From Lentisphaeria bacterium (lineage in GTDB: Bacteria; Verrucomicrobiota; Lentisphaeria; Victivallales; UBA1829): DNA of 44,783 nucleotides. The notes under the pieces were generated by a model, which saw only the letters and a list, made by a program, of their open reading frames with translations, was not told the origin of the DNA and did no database searches. Positions 25,692 through 33,995 of this stretch are shown in pieces. Position 1 is the stretch's first letter. The number at the start of each line of letters is the position of its first letter. The DNA lies in contig JAFVSW010000141.1 of NCBI GenBank assembly GCA_017503545.1, positions 1-44,783 on the forward strand, given 5' to 3'. The position numbers were made by a program, and so were the translations under genes.

Positions 25692-26135
25692 TTATTTCAC
25701 TTCTACAATACGGTGATTGACCTGTTCCGTTTCACGGGGCAATACAACCGTCAAAATACCATGTTTATATTCCGCTTTTGTTTCCGAACCACGTACCGGA
25801 ACCGGAAGCCGGACCGTTTCCGCACAGGTACGACAGGAACGTTCACGACGCAGGAAACGCCCTTTCAAATCGGACGGATACGCCACACTTTCCGCTGATA
25901 CCATCAACTGATTCCCCGTAACTTCCACGTGAATATTATCCGCTTTGTAACCCGGAAGCGGAAAATGTACTTTCACTTCCTTATCATCCGTTTCCATTTG
26001 AATACCGGGCATCCCGTGTGATCCGATACATTCCGGCGAAAAATCGGAAAATGTATTGAACACATTTCTCAAAAAACGGTCAAACTCTGCAAAATTACGG
26101 TTCTCCATCCATCTGTTACTCATCAATTCATGCAT
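25692..26135 (-). CDS. Hsp20/alpha-crystallin family small heat-shock protein (first of pair)
   Basis: This 147-aa protein has an N-terminal arm (RFLRNVFNTFSDF) and an alpha-crystallin domain with VKVHFPLPGYKADNIHVEVTGNQLMV and the closing HGILTVVLPRE. It contains RRERSCRTC, two cysteines in the middle of the domain that are not typical and might allow redox sensitivity. The tandem Hsp20 arrangement is frequent; the two differ enough to form mixed assemblies. AAGGAG lies before the start. Confidence 0.9.
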   Translation of the reverse strand: MHELMSNRWMENRNFAEFDRFLRNVFNTFSDFSPECIGSHGMPGIQMETDDKEVKVHFPLPGYKADNIHVEVTGNQLMVSAESVAYPSDLKGRFLRRERSCRTCAETVRLPVPVRGSETKAEYKHGILTVVLPRETEQVNHRIVEVK

Positions 26136-26351
26136 CTTTTTCTTCTCCTTATCTTATTGTTCTCTGTTCAGCGGCTCTACCGCTATTTCAATCTTCATCT
26201 GCATTAAAGCAAGTCCCATGCCAACTTTTTTGGGTTTAACAATTGCGTCATTATGTCGCTATCCATAAAATATATTTATGTGTCAATTTGTCACTATTAC
26301 ACACAAGCAACTTGACTTTTTCAAAAATGAAGATACATTTAACGGTGATAA
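26136..26351. other. Intergenic region upstream of the Hsp20 pair
   Basis: On the minus strand it carries a TTGACA (about 26281) with no convincing -10 at normal spacing, and an A/T-rich inverted repeat (CATAAA/TTTATG, about 26264-26280). It probably holds the heat-shock promoter, but neither a CIRCE element nor a clear sigma-32-type site was found. Confidence 0.4.
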
Positions 26352-26391
26352 GAGGTAATTTCAAAAGTTGCCGGACTTTTGAAATTACCTC
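26352..26391. repeat. MITE-like repeat, copy 4 (40-bp, perfect palindrome ends only)
   Basis: GAGGTAATTTCAAAAGT, then TGCCGG, then ACTTTTGAAATTACCTC: 17-base perfect inverted ends around 6 bases. ATAA directly flanks both sides, a possible 4-base target duplication. It is the terminal sequence of the larger repeats with no interior. In RNA it would form a 17-bp hairpin in the leader of the zinc-ribbon gene, 37 bases before its start. Confidence 0.9.
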
Positions 26392-26428
26392 ATAAAATAA
26401 AAAAAATCGTAATTGGAGACTTATTCTC

Positions 26429-26827
26429 ATGAAAGCCGGACAGCTTTTTGATTGCCCGCACTGCGGCAACAATACATTTTTAATGAAAGAAGCCGTAATG
26501 GATGGATGGACAAAAAAGTGTGACATTCTGAAATGCTCCTCCTGCGGTACTGTAATCGAAGAAATCAAAGACGATACGACAAAAAACACAGACACCGCAA
26601 AGGACAAACAGAACGAAAAGCGCAATGCTCTGGCTGCATTATTCGGCGAAGAACCGGAAGACTATAAAGCAACAAACACAGACCTGTTCAACACAGAAAA
26701 ACGATTCTGTCGCGATTGTCAATACCGGGTCATGAATGCATTCCGCATCCGTTGCGGAAAACATGAAAAAGATGTAAACCCTATGGACGACTGTCCCGAT
26801 TTCAAACCCAGAACGGAACAAGCATGA
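26429..26827 (+). CDS. Small zinc-ribbon protein of unknown function
   Basis: This 132-aa protein has two apparent zinc sites. The first is a ribbon with FDCPHCGNN and LKCSSCGTV (about residues 9-42). The second, at about 93-125, has FCRDCQYR, IRCGKH and DDCPDF. A charged linker (about 46-75) separates them. The stop overlaps the start of the 5'-3' exonuclease gene by four bases (ATGA), so the two proteins are made together. It may act with nucleic acids or the exonuclease, but this is inferred from adjacency alone. TTGGAGA lies before the start. Confidence 0.8.
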   Translation: MKAGQLFDCPHCGNNTFLMKEAVMDGWTKKCDILKCSSCGTVIEEIKDDTTKNTDTAKDKQNEKRNALAALFGEEPEDYKATNTDLFNTEKRFCRDCQYRVMNAFRIRCGKHEKDVNPMDDCPDFKPRTEQA

Positions 26828-27750
26828 AACAAGTATTATTAATAGACGCATACGCGTGGATCTATCGTTCTTATTACGCGATCCGACTTTTAACAAACAG
26901 TCAGGGACAGCCCACCAACGCCATTTTTGCAATGCTCCGCTTCCTGTTAAAACTGGAAGACGAGTACCCGGATTTTGATGGAGTTTTCGTTTTCGACTGC
27001 GGAAAGCCGAAGCACCGTCTTGAATTGGCACCCCAATATAAAGCAAACCGTCCGCCAATGCCCGATGAACTCAAACAACAGACCGGAATCATCCGGGATT
27101 TGATTTGTGATTTCGGCTGGCAAATCATCGAACAGGAAAACTGGGAAGCGGACGATTTAATCGGCTGCCTCGTCAACACTTTCCAAAACCGGGATTTCCG
27201 TATTGTTTCCGGCGATAAAGACTTGTCCCAATTGATCCAGTCACCCAGAGTGGAAATGCTGATTCCGTCTCAAGACGGTAAGACATTACAGAAACGCGGT
27301 GATGCAGAAACGATCGAAAAGTTCGGCGTTCCACCGTGCGCGATCCGGGATTACCTTGCATTGATCGGGGATACTTCAGACAATATCCCCGGAATTGAAG
27401 GAATCGGCCCCAAAACAGCTGCACAACTTCTTCAGCAATTCGGCTCCATTGATGCCATGTTATCTGCGCCGGATCAAATCAAACGGGAAACATTACGCAC
27501 AAAAATCACCGGAAACTGCGAGAAATTGACCATCAACCGGCAATTGGTCAGTCTTCTGACCGAACCGGAACCGGGAATGACGCTGACAGAAGAACAATTC
27601 CTGCGGAAAGCACCGGACTATGCAAAAATTCTCAAAACGGCAGAAAATCTGGAATTACGCAGCACCTATAAAGATTTGCAAAAACGCTGTTCCACCTCCA
27701 TAAAAGCCGATGAAAAAGCTGGAGAATGGGAACAAGGTGAGCTTTTTTAA
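26824..27750 (+). CDS. Stand-alone 5'-3' exonuclease (PolA N-terminal domain / FEN-like)
   Basis: This 308-aa protein is the nuclease part of DNA polymerase I without the polymerase. Metal-binding acidic motifs are LLIDAYAWIYRSYYA (about 5-19), VFVFDCGKPKHR (about 54), WEADDLIG (about 109), IVSGDKDLSQLI (about 129), and the helix-hairpin-helix region IGDTSDNIPGIEGIGPKTAAQLL (about 182-204). It would remove RNA primers or flaps at 5' ends. Similar stand-alone enzymes (ExoIX/Xni or FEN type) exist in many bacteria, often alongside a full PolA. It is followed by a gap with the rpmH promoter. Confidence 0.92.
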   Translation: MKQVLLIDAYAWIYRSYYAIRLLTNSQGQPTNAIFAMLRFLLKLEDEYPDFDGVFVFDCGKPKHRLELAPQYKANRPPMPDELKQQTGIIRDLICDFGWQIIEQENWEADDLIGCLVNTFQNRDFRIVSGDKDLSQLIQSPRVEMLIPSQDGKTLQKRGDAETIEKFGVPPCAIRDYLALIGDTSDNIPGIEGIGPKTAAQLLQQFGSIDAMLSAPDQIKRETLRTKITGNCEKLTINRQLVSLLTEPEPGMTLTEEQFLRKAPDYAKILKTAENLELRSTYKDLQKRCSTSIKADEKAGEWEQGELF

Positions 27751-27781
27751 CCGTTTTTTCCTAAAAAAAAGACTTCCGGAC

Positions 27782-27809
27782 TTGCAAAGTGAAAAAAAAG
27801 GTTTATATT
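27782..27809 (+). promoter_or_regulatory. Promoter of the rpmH-rnpA-yidC cluster
   Basis: TTGCAA (27782-27787) and TATATT (27804-27809) are 16 bases apart with a spacer of eight consecutive A residues framed by G. It resembles the aminotransferase promoter at 14682-14710. A leader of about 55 bases precedes rpmH. Confidence 0.7.
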
Positions 27810-27868
27810 ATAAGGATTTTGTAATTCAGATTTATTATTACTTACATGAATAGAAAGGTCAAAAAACA

Positions 27869-28003
27869 ATGAAAAGAACGTATCAGCCTTCCGTGATCAA
27901 AAGAGCACGCAAATTCGGTTTCCGCGCCAGAATGGCAACCCGTGGCGGACGCAAAGTCCTCGCACGTCGTCGTCAGAAAGGTCGTAAAACTCTGACTGCC
28001 TGA
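27869..28003 (+). CDS. rpmH: 50S ribosomal protein L34
   Basis: This 44-aa, very basic protein begins [19 protein letters not shown] and ends [18 protein letters not shown], matching L34 along its full length. GAAAGG lies upstream. It is followed after 8 bases by rnpA, the near-universal bacterial order. Confidence 0.98.
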   Translation: MKRTYQPSVIKRARKFGFRARMATRGGRKVLARRRQKGRKTLTA

Positions 28004-28011
28004 GTGTTACG

Positions 28012-28440
28012 GTGATTAGTCCCGGTATTGACGAACCTGTTGTTTCCAGAAAACGCCGTTTGCAAAAGAATGACAAGTTAAAGACAAAACAGGATTTCGA
28101 TTTTCTTAAGGAAAATGGGAAACGGGTTACACACCCGTATTATACCTTACTTGTTGTTCCGGATTGCCCTGCCGGATTCGGTCTGGGCATTATTTGCAGC
28201 AGAAAATTCCATAAACATGCAGTAGTTCGCAACCGGGCAAGACGTATTCTCTCAGAAGCTGTCCGACTCCTGAAACCAAGGATGCAATCGTGCCGGATTC
28301 TTTTGATTCCACGCAGAAAAATTTGCAGTGCGACCATGCCGCAAGTCAAAGAAAGTCTGGAAAAGACATTGACTCAAGCGGGTATCAGGATTCAGAACAT
28401 AGAGTCAGATCCCGGTTTTCCCCAGCCGGAATTGCAATAA
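28012..28440 (+). CDS. rnpA: Ribonuclease P protein component
   Basis: This 142-aa protein (GTG start) supports the RNase P RNA in 5' maturation of tRNA. Motifs are [16 protein letters not shown] (about 24-39), a central [28 protein letters not shown] (about 58-85) containing the RNR signature, and a C-terminal basic helix. The start lies 8 bases after rpmH, probably with translational coupling as the ribosome binding site is weak. The last 150 bases overlap, in another frame, the region encoding YidD. Confidence 0.95.
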   Translation: MISPGIDEPVVSRKRRLQKNDKLKTKQDFDFLKENGKRVTHPYYTLLVVPDCPAGFGLGIICSRKFHKHAVVRNRARRILSEAVRLLKPRMQSCRILLIPRRKICSATMPQVKESLEKTLTQAGIRIQNIESDPGFPQPELQ

Positions 28441-28643
28441 GTTGTATCAACTTATACCGTAAATGGCTCTCCCCTCTTTTTCCGCCGTGCTGCCGTTTTA
28501 CGCCGACTTGCTCCGCTTATGCTTTGGAAGCAATTGGCAGATTCGGTTTGTTAAAGGGCGGTTTTCTCGCCGTATGGCGTATTCTCCGTTGCAACCCATT
28601 CTGCCGGGGTGGCTATGATCCCGTCCCTGAAAAATTAAATTGA
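28290..28643 (+). CDS. yidD: Membrane protein insertion efficiency factor YidD (start uncertain)
   Basis: The conserved YidD core is clear: [37 protein letters not shown] and then [15 protein letters not shown], encoded at about 28440-28635. It helps YidC/Sec insertion at the inner membrane. The family normally starts about 15 residues before this, but the frame there has no ATG, GTG or TTG; only ATT at 28431 is near. The next upstream starts are TTG at 28323 and ATG at 28290, which would overlap rnpA by over 100 bases and add a 40-residue tail unlike other YidD proteins. An unusual start or frameshift from rnpA is possible. The coordinates given use the farthest ATG. Confidence 0.78.
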   Translation: MPDSFDSTQKNLQCDHAASQRKSGKDIDSSGYQDSEHRVRSRFSPAGIAISCINLYRKWLSPLFPPCCRFTPTCSAYALEAIGRFGLLKGGFLAVWRILRCNPFCRGGYDPVPEKLN

Positions 28644-28661
28644 AACAACTGGAGATCTTCC

Positions 28662-30437
28662 GTGAAATTAGACAAAGAAAATGTCATCATCATATGTATT
28701 ACCATTGCCGTAATTATTGCATGGGCTTTGATTTATCCCAAATATCAGAAAGAACGTGCCGAAGAACGTGCAAGAATTCAGCAGGAAAAAGTTCAGCAGT
28801 ATAATACGCAAACAACTGCCGCACCTCAGACAACACCTGCCCCCACAGTGGTTTCTTCCACTGACACCCCCAAGACAGCTGCGCCTGTCACCCCTGCCCC
28901 GGCAGTCTCCGCAAAAGTCATTACCGGGCAGCGTTATGTTACCATCTCGAACGATTTATTGGAAGCAAAAATCGATGTAATGACGTCTGCATTGGATTCT
29001 ATCACTTTGAAAAAATTCAAAGTTGCCAATGCAAAAGAAGAAAAACTGGTCGTTACCTCTGCCAATACAAAATATAAATCTCTCCAGCCTGTGATAGGAA
29101 ATGCAAAATGTATTTCCGCTGCAGCAAAGAAAATCAATGATTCTTCCCTCCAAATCATTTCCAAATGGTCCGATGGATTGGAATTGATTCAACTGATTTC
29201 TCTTAAAGAAGGAAGTTATCTTATTGATGTTCAATACACATTCGTCAATTCCGCAAAAAATCAGTTGTTGATTCCTGAATTCCTCGTGTGGTCCGCTGGG
29301 GTCCCGCCGACACAATATCTTGCCGGTGACAAGATTTATTCGGAACGTCACAATATCGACTGGCACATTGCCGGTGCCAAATCCGTTGTGACCGGTGATC
29401 CGGAAGCAAAAGAAACCAAATTCAAAAATCTCAACTCCGATGAAAATGTTGATTGGGCTGGTTCCACCAACAAATTTTTCGCCTCCATTCTGTTCCTTGA
29501 TAAAGTCAACGGCGGAGTTGCCGGCGGTATGCGCGTGGATCGTACCTATCATGCAAAACCGGAAAAACCGTCCGATCAGTATGTACAGCCTTATGTCGGT
29601 TTGGCACTGAAAAATGTAACGCTTCCTGCCGGACAGAGCATGACGGTCAGTTCCATGCGTTACTATTTCGGCCCGAAAGAAATGAACGAAATTGCAAAAT
29701 TGCCGCCCACAGTAATGGATGCAATGCACATTTCCTATTTCTCCTGGTTTGAATTTCTCGCACGTCCCATGGTCCGTTTCCTTGTTTGGATGAACAGCCT
29801 TTGCAACTCCTACGGGATCGCGATCATTGTGCTGACACTTCTGGTCCGCCTGATTTTCTGGCCCATCACCCAGAAAGCCAATACTTCCATGCGGAAAATG
29901 AGCAAACTGAAACCGAAAATGGATGAAATCCGGGAAAAATACAAATCCAATCCGCAGGAAATGAATATGCGGATGATGGAACTGTACCGTGTGGAAAAAG
30001 TCAGCCCCCTTGGCGGCTGTCTCCCCATTCTCCTGCAGATCCCGGTATTCTTTGCCCTGTATTCCGCGTTGGATTCTGCCGTCGAACTCAGACAGGTCTC
30101 TTTCCTCTGGGCGGAAGACTTGGCGCGTCCTGACCTGATCGGACCGCAAATCAATCTGCCGTTCTTCGGCCCGACCGGGTTGCATCCCCTTGTGATCGCC
30201 ATGACACTGCTCATGGTACTGCAGCAGAAAATGACACCGTCCAATATGGACCCTGCCCAGCAGAAAGTCATGATGCTGATGCCGGTCATTATGTTGTTCA
30301 TGCTGTATAATCTGCCGTCCGGGTTGACCCTTTACTGGACAGTCAGCCAGGTCTTCAGTATTCTTCAGATGAAATACGGACAAATAATTGCAGAACGGGA
30401 AGAGGCAAAAAATGCCGCTGCCGGAACTGCGAAGTAA
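28662..30437 (+). CDS. yidC: Membrane protein insertase YidC (Oxa1 family)
   Basis: This 591-aa protein (GTG start, TGGAGA upstream) has an N-terminal membrane helix at about 6-23, a Pro/Thr/Ala-rich linker (about 50-85), a large periplasmic beta-sandwich domain (to about 350), and the conserved insertase domain at about 360-580. The latter contains YFSWFEFLARPMVRFLVW, GIAIIVLTLLVRLIFWPIT, the cytoplasmic loop with SKLKPKMDEIREKYK, and PLGGCLPILLQIPVFFALY. The long periplasmic domain is that of Gram-negative YidC, agreeing with a two-membrane organism. It follows yidD by 18 bases. Confidence 0.97.
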   Translation: MKLDKENVIIICITIAVIIAWALIYPKYQKERAEERARIQQEKVQQYNTQTTAAPQTTPAPTVVSSTDTPKTAAPVTPAPAVSAKVITGQRYVTISNDLLEAKIDVMTSALDSITLKKFKVANAKEEKLVVTSANTKYKSLQPVIGNAKCISAAAKKINDSSLQIISKWSDGLELIQLISLKEGSYLIDVQYTFVNSAKNQLLIPEFLVWSAGVPPTQYLAGDKIYSERHNIDWHIAGAKSVVTGDPEAKETKFKNLNSDENVDWAGSTNKFFASILFLDKVNGGVAGGMRVDRTYHAKPEKPSDQYVQPYVGLALKNVTLPAGQSMTVSSMRYYFGPKEMNEIAKLPPTVMDAMHISYFSWFEFLARPMVRFLVWMNSLCNSYGIAIIVLTLLVRLIFWPITQKANTSMRKMSKLKPKMDEIREKYKSNPQEMNMRMMELYRVEKVSPLGGCLPILLQIPVFFALYSALDSAVELRQVSFLWAEDLARPDLIGPQINLPFFGPTGLHPLVIAMTLLMVLQQKMTPSNMDPAQQKVMMLMPVIMLFMLYNLPSGLTLYWTVSQVFSILQMKYGQIIAEREEAKNAAAGTAK

Positions 30438-30495
30438 ATAGATAAGTAAAAGTTTCACCCTTAAAATTGAATGATTGGATGGGAGTTTAATTACC

Positions 30496-31200
30496 ATGGA
30501 AGAACAGGTTAATCCCGAACAGGAAAATGTAAATGCCGCTGTGGATGCTGCTGCGGAAGCATTGAATGATAATGCTGAAGTCTCCGCCGCCGCACCTGCT
30601 GTGGAAGAAGAGAAAAAAGAACGCAGAGAACGTGTACAAAAAGAAGTTACACAGGAAATGCTTGACCGCACATCTCAGGATTTGATGAAAATGCTTGATT
30701 TCCTCGGTCATGACGATGCAACCGTAAAACCCTCTGCTGTCAACAACGATATCTGCCTGGATATCATTTCCGAAGATGCCGGCCGTATCATCGGCAGAAA
30801 AGGTCAGTCTCTGGAAAGTCTTCAGCTGCTCATCAACCGCATGTGCCAGAAAGATGATCCCGATTATCCCCGTATCATGCTCAGCATCGACGGTTATTCC
30901 TCCCGCACTCCGGGTGGACGCCGCCGCGATGATAATGAGGATAACGGTGGACGCCGTTCTTCCCGCAAAGGCGATCGCAATGGACGCCGCCGGGATAACG
31001 ACAATGACGAAATCATCCGTCAGCAGGCTTTGGATGCTGCAAAAGAAGTCCGTCTCTGGGGCGAACCCAAAACGTTGCCCGCGATGAACGCACATGACCG
31101 CAGAATCGTCCATATCACGCTGAAAAATGATGCGGATATCATGACGGAAAGCGAAGGCGAAGGCGCAAAGAAAACAATCGTGATTTCCATGAAAAAGTAA
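30496..31200 (+). CDS. jag: Jag/KhpB-type RNA-binding protein (KH + R3H)
   Basis: This 234-aa protein has an acidic/alanine-rich start (about 1-40) and a KH domain with DICLDIISEDAGRIIGRKGQSLESLQLLINRM (about 85-120). An Arg/Asp/Gly-rich linker (about 145-180) follows, then a C-terminal R3H domain with MNAHDRRIVHITL (about 198-211). The start at 30496 is preferred over the in-frame codon at 30475 because GGGAG lies upstream and the longer version places the site inside the gene. The N-terminal Jag domain is not obvious. KhpB acts with KhpA on mRNAs and cell division in other bacteria. It is the last gene of the rpmH cluster. Confidence 0.9.
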   Translation: MEEQVNPEQENVNAAVDAAAEALNDNAEVSAAAPAVEEEKKERRERVQKEVTQEMLDRTSQDLMKMLDFLGHDDATVKPSAVNNDICLDIISEDAGRIIGRKGQSLESLQLLINRMCQKDDPDYPRIMLSIDGYSSRTPGGRRRDDNEDNGGRRSSRKGDRNGRRRDNDNDEIIRQQALDAAKEVRLWGEPKTLPAMNAHDRRIVHITLKNDADIMTESEGEGAKKTIVISMKK

Positions 31201-31230
31201 GATCACAGCACATTCTTTAAAAGAAAAAAT

Positions 31231-31267
31231 CCGGCAATGAATTAAATTTCATTGCCGGAATTTTTTT
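31231..31267. terminator. Bidirectional terminator after jag
   Basis: CCGGCAATGAA (31231-31241) pairs with TTCATTGCCGG (31248-31258) around a 6-base loop, followed by a run of T to 31267. On the minus strand the left flank reads ATTTTTTCTTTT, so it also serves rhaB, which ends at 31290. Confidence 0.92.
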
Positions 31268-31289
31268 ACTCTGATTTTCAGATATGGAA

Positions 31290-32702
31290 TCAATATTCCT
31301 TGATTTCACAAGATTTCTTGACCAATGCACGGGCTGCCTGACAATCTGCAATCGTTCCATCTGCCATCATCTGCGCCAGAATATTACCGGTGGATGTCGC
31401 TTCCAGCGGACCGGTCAACACTTTCATACCGGTGATTTTTGCAGTCAAGCTCATCAGGAAATCATCGCGGATGGCACCGCCAAGGATGTGCAGCACATCA
31501 AATTTTTCACCCAGCAATGTTTCCAATGCCTGAATGCTGTCACGGAAGCATACTGCCAATGAATCATAGATGGAACGGACCAATGCCGCATCTGTTTCCG
31601 GTACGGCTTTGCCATGATCCCGGAACCATTGTCTGATTCTGCCGGGCATATCGCCGGGCGCAAGGAACAGTTGATCGTTGGGCGGGAAGACCAGTCCGGC
31701 ATCCGGAGCAGCCTGTGCCATTTCCATCATTTCCTGGAAGGAGACATCTTTACCGCTTTCCTGCCAGATACGCCGGGTTTCCTGTAACAGCCAGGTTCCC
31801 ATGATATTTGTCAGGAAACGGATCTTGCCGTTTACAGCACCTTCGTTTGTGTAATGAGCGTCACAGGCTTCTTTTTTCAAAACAGGCTGTGCCAATTCCG
31901 CACCGAGCAATGCCCAGGTACCGGAACTGATATAAAGCCATTTTGTATCGGCATCGCACGGAGTGCAGGAAACAGCACTGGCAGTATCATGTCCGCCGCA
32001 TTTCACAACGCCCAAACGGGGAACTCCCAATTCTGCCGCCACTTTTTCCGAGAGACGGAACGTGCGCTGCGCCGGGAGTTCCACCGGAGGCAGGACGGAT
32101 GCCGGGATACCGGCTTTTGCCAACAGTTCCAAATCCCAGGTCCGTTTAGCGGGATCCAGCATAGCGGTGGTGGATGCGATGGTATATTCCGCAGAAATTT
32201 CACCGGTAAGAGCATAAATCAATGCATCCGGCATAAGCAACGCAACAGAGCCGTTTTCAAAGTCCTCCGGATGCATCGTCTTGTGGGCATAAAGCTGATA
32301 CAATGTATTGAACACCATCTGCTGAATACCAACACGACTGTAAAGATCTTCCACAGACATGACATTTTTATGAAATGCTTCCATGCCTTCCGCATTACGG
32401 GAATCACGATAGCAGTACGGATTGCGGATCAGTTCGCCATTACGGAAGAACGCATAGTCCACGCCCCAGGTATCCACAGAAAGAGATACGATATCAGGTG
32501 TAACCGCATATGCTTTTTTGATCCCGGTCTTGATTTCGCTTAACAGCGCATTGAAATCCCAACGGAAATGACCATCGGCTTCCATGGGGAAGTTTTTGAA
32601 CCGGTGGATTTCTTCCAGAATCAGTTTCCCGTTTTCATCAATATGCCCCAGGATCCCTCTGCCGCTGGATGCCCCCAAATCAAATGCAAGATAATATTTC
32701 AT
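31290..32702 (-). CDS. rhaB: Rhamnulokinase
   Basis: This 470-aa FGGY-type kinase phosphorylates L-rhamnulose with ATP. It has FDLGASSGRGILG at about 6-18 (nucleotide-binding strand), SVDTWGVDYAF (about 75), RNPYCYRDSRNAEGM, the ATP-site segment KCGGHDTASAV (about 240) and YISSGTWALLG (about 259). These, in particular the CYRDSR and the GASSGR loop, fit RhaB better than xylulo- or gluconokinases. It follows rhaA by 4 bases with its ribosome binding site (GGAG) inside the end of rhaA. No rhaD aldolase is in the window. Confidence 0.93.
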   Translation of the reverse strand: MKYYLAFDLGASSGRGILGHIDENGKLILEEIHRFKNFPMEADGHFRWDFNALLSEIKTGIKKAYAVTPDIVSLSVDTWGVDYAFFRNGELIRNPYCYRDSRNAEGMEAFHKNVMSVEDLYSRVGIQQMVFNTLYQLYAHKTMHPEDFENGSVALLMPDALIYALTGEISAEYTIASTTAMLDPAKRTWDLELLAKAGIPASVLPPVELPAQRTFRLSEKVAAELGVPRLGVVKCGGHDTASAVSCTPCDADTKWLYISSGTWALLGAELAQPVLKKEACDAHYTNEGAVNGKIRFLTNIMGTWLLQETRRIWQESGKDVSFQEMMEMAQAAPDAGLVFPPNDQLFLAPGDMPGRIRQWFRDHGKAVPETDAALVRSIYDSLAVCFRDSIQALETLLGEKFDVLHILGGAIRDDFLMSLTAKITGMKVLTGPLEATSTGNILAQMMADGTIADCQAARALVKKSCEIKEY

Positions 32703-32706
32703 GTTA

Positions 32707-33972
32707 TCAAACTCCGCGTGTTACCGCTGTTTTCTTTACGTAATCGACCGCTGCCGCAATATAATCAGCACCGACCGGAACATTATGTTTTAAACAATAG
32801 TAATCATACACATCACTCCAGGGCATCGCCTTGAGTTCTTCGGTCATTGCAAGACGGCGGGAGAAGTCTGCTTCCAATTCCCAGCCGGAGAGCGTGGCAT
32901 CCGGGGCCAGCAATGCTTTGCAAAGCGCTTTCTGCATATTGCGTGTGCCGGTACACCAGGCAAGAATACGGTTTACCGTACCGTCAAAATAATCCAAACC
33001 GATATTCACACGATTCACGCCGCAACGGACGATTTCCGCCGCGATTGCCTGCAATTCGTCATCAAACAATACCACATGGTCACTGTCCCAACGAACGGGA
33101 CGGCTGACATGGAGCAGGATCTCATCCATAAACAGAAGACTGGAACTGATCTTGTCGCTGATTACTTCCGTCGGATGGAAATGACCGGCATCCAGTGTGA
33201 GCATGACGTTCTTTTCCATGGCATACGCCATATAAAATTCATGGGAACCGATGGTACAACTTTCACAGCCGAGACCGAAGAGTTTGCTTTCCACCGCATC
33301 CGCCATGCAGGCAGGATCTTTCTTATCCGCCAACACCTGATCCAGAGAATCTTTCAACCGCTGACGTGCTGCCATACGATTGACGGGAATATCTTTGAAT
33401 CCATCGGGGACCCAAATGTTCATTACGCAACGTTTTCCCAGTTCTTTCCCCATCACTTCCGCAATTTCACGACTGCGTTTGCAATGTTCGATCCAGTATT
33501 TGCGGACTTCTTCTTTCGGACTGGAAAGCGTCATACCGTCAACCATCATGGAATGACCGAAACAGGTCGGATTGAAATCAAGACCGATCTGCTTTTCTTT
33601 TGCCCATTGGATCCAGTTGGCAAAATGTTCCGGTGCGATCATATCCCGTCCCACCGGTTTTTCACTTTCCAGATACATGGCATGAAGATTGACACGCATT
33701 GTGCCGGGGAGCATGGATAAAGCAAAATCCAAATCATCCCGCAGTTCACCGGCATTTCTTGCACGGCCGGGATAATTCCCTGTACTCATGATTCCGCCAT
33801 CGGCACCGCCAGCGGCAACTTCAAACCCGTTGACATCATCACCCTGCCAGCAATGCATGGAAACAGGGATCGATTCAAGTGTCTCCAAGACTTTTCCGGT
33901 ATCGACACCGAGAGCGGCGTACCGCTCCCGGGCGATCTCATAACTCTGAGTTATCTGCTTATCACAACGCAT
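32707..33972 (-). CDS. rhaA: L-rhamnose isomerase
   Basis: This 421-aa TIM-barrel enzyme converts L-rhamnose to L-rhamnulose. Family marks include [14 protein letters not shown] (about 37-50), [10 protein letters not shown] (about 64), [15 protein letters not shown], the [10 protein letters not shown] strand, [19 protein letters not shown] (about 233) and VRWDSDHVV. The metal ligands of the family (His and Asp of the DAGHFHPTE and RWDSDHV segments) are intact. AAGGAG sits 14 bases before the ATG, farther than usual. The gene starts only 23 bases after the stop of the giant protein gene, without an evident terminator between. Confidence 0.96.
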   Translation of the reverse strand: MRCDKQITQSYEIARERYAALGVDTGKVLETLESIPVSMHCWQGDDVNGFEVAAGGADGGIMSTGNYPGRARNAGELRDDLDFALSMLPGTMRVNLHAMYLESEKPVGRDMIAPEHFANWIQWAKEKQIGLDFNPTCFGHSMMVDGMTLSSPKEEVRKYWIEHCKRSREIAEVMGKELGKRCVMNIWVPDGFKDIPVNRMAARQRLKDSLDQVLADKKDPACMADAVESKLFGLGCESCTIGSHEFYMAYAMEKNVMLTLDAGHFHPTEVISDKISSSLLFMDEILLHVSRPVRWDSDHVVLFDDELQAIAAEIVRCGVNRVNIGLDYFDGTVNRILAWCTGTRNMQKALCKALLAPDATLSGWELEADFSRRLAMTEELKAMPWSDVYDYYCLKHNVPVGADYIAAAVDYVKKTAVTRGV

Positions 33973-33995
33973 AATGACCTGTACAACTCCTTAAA

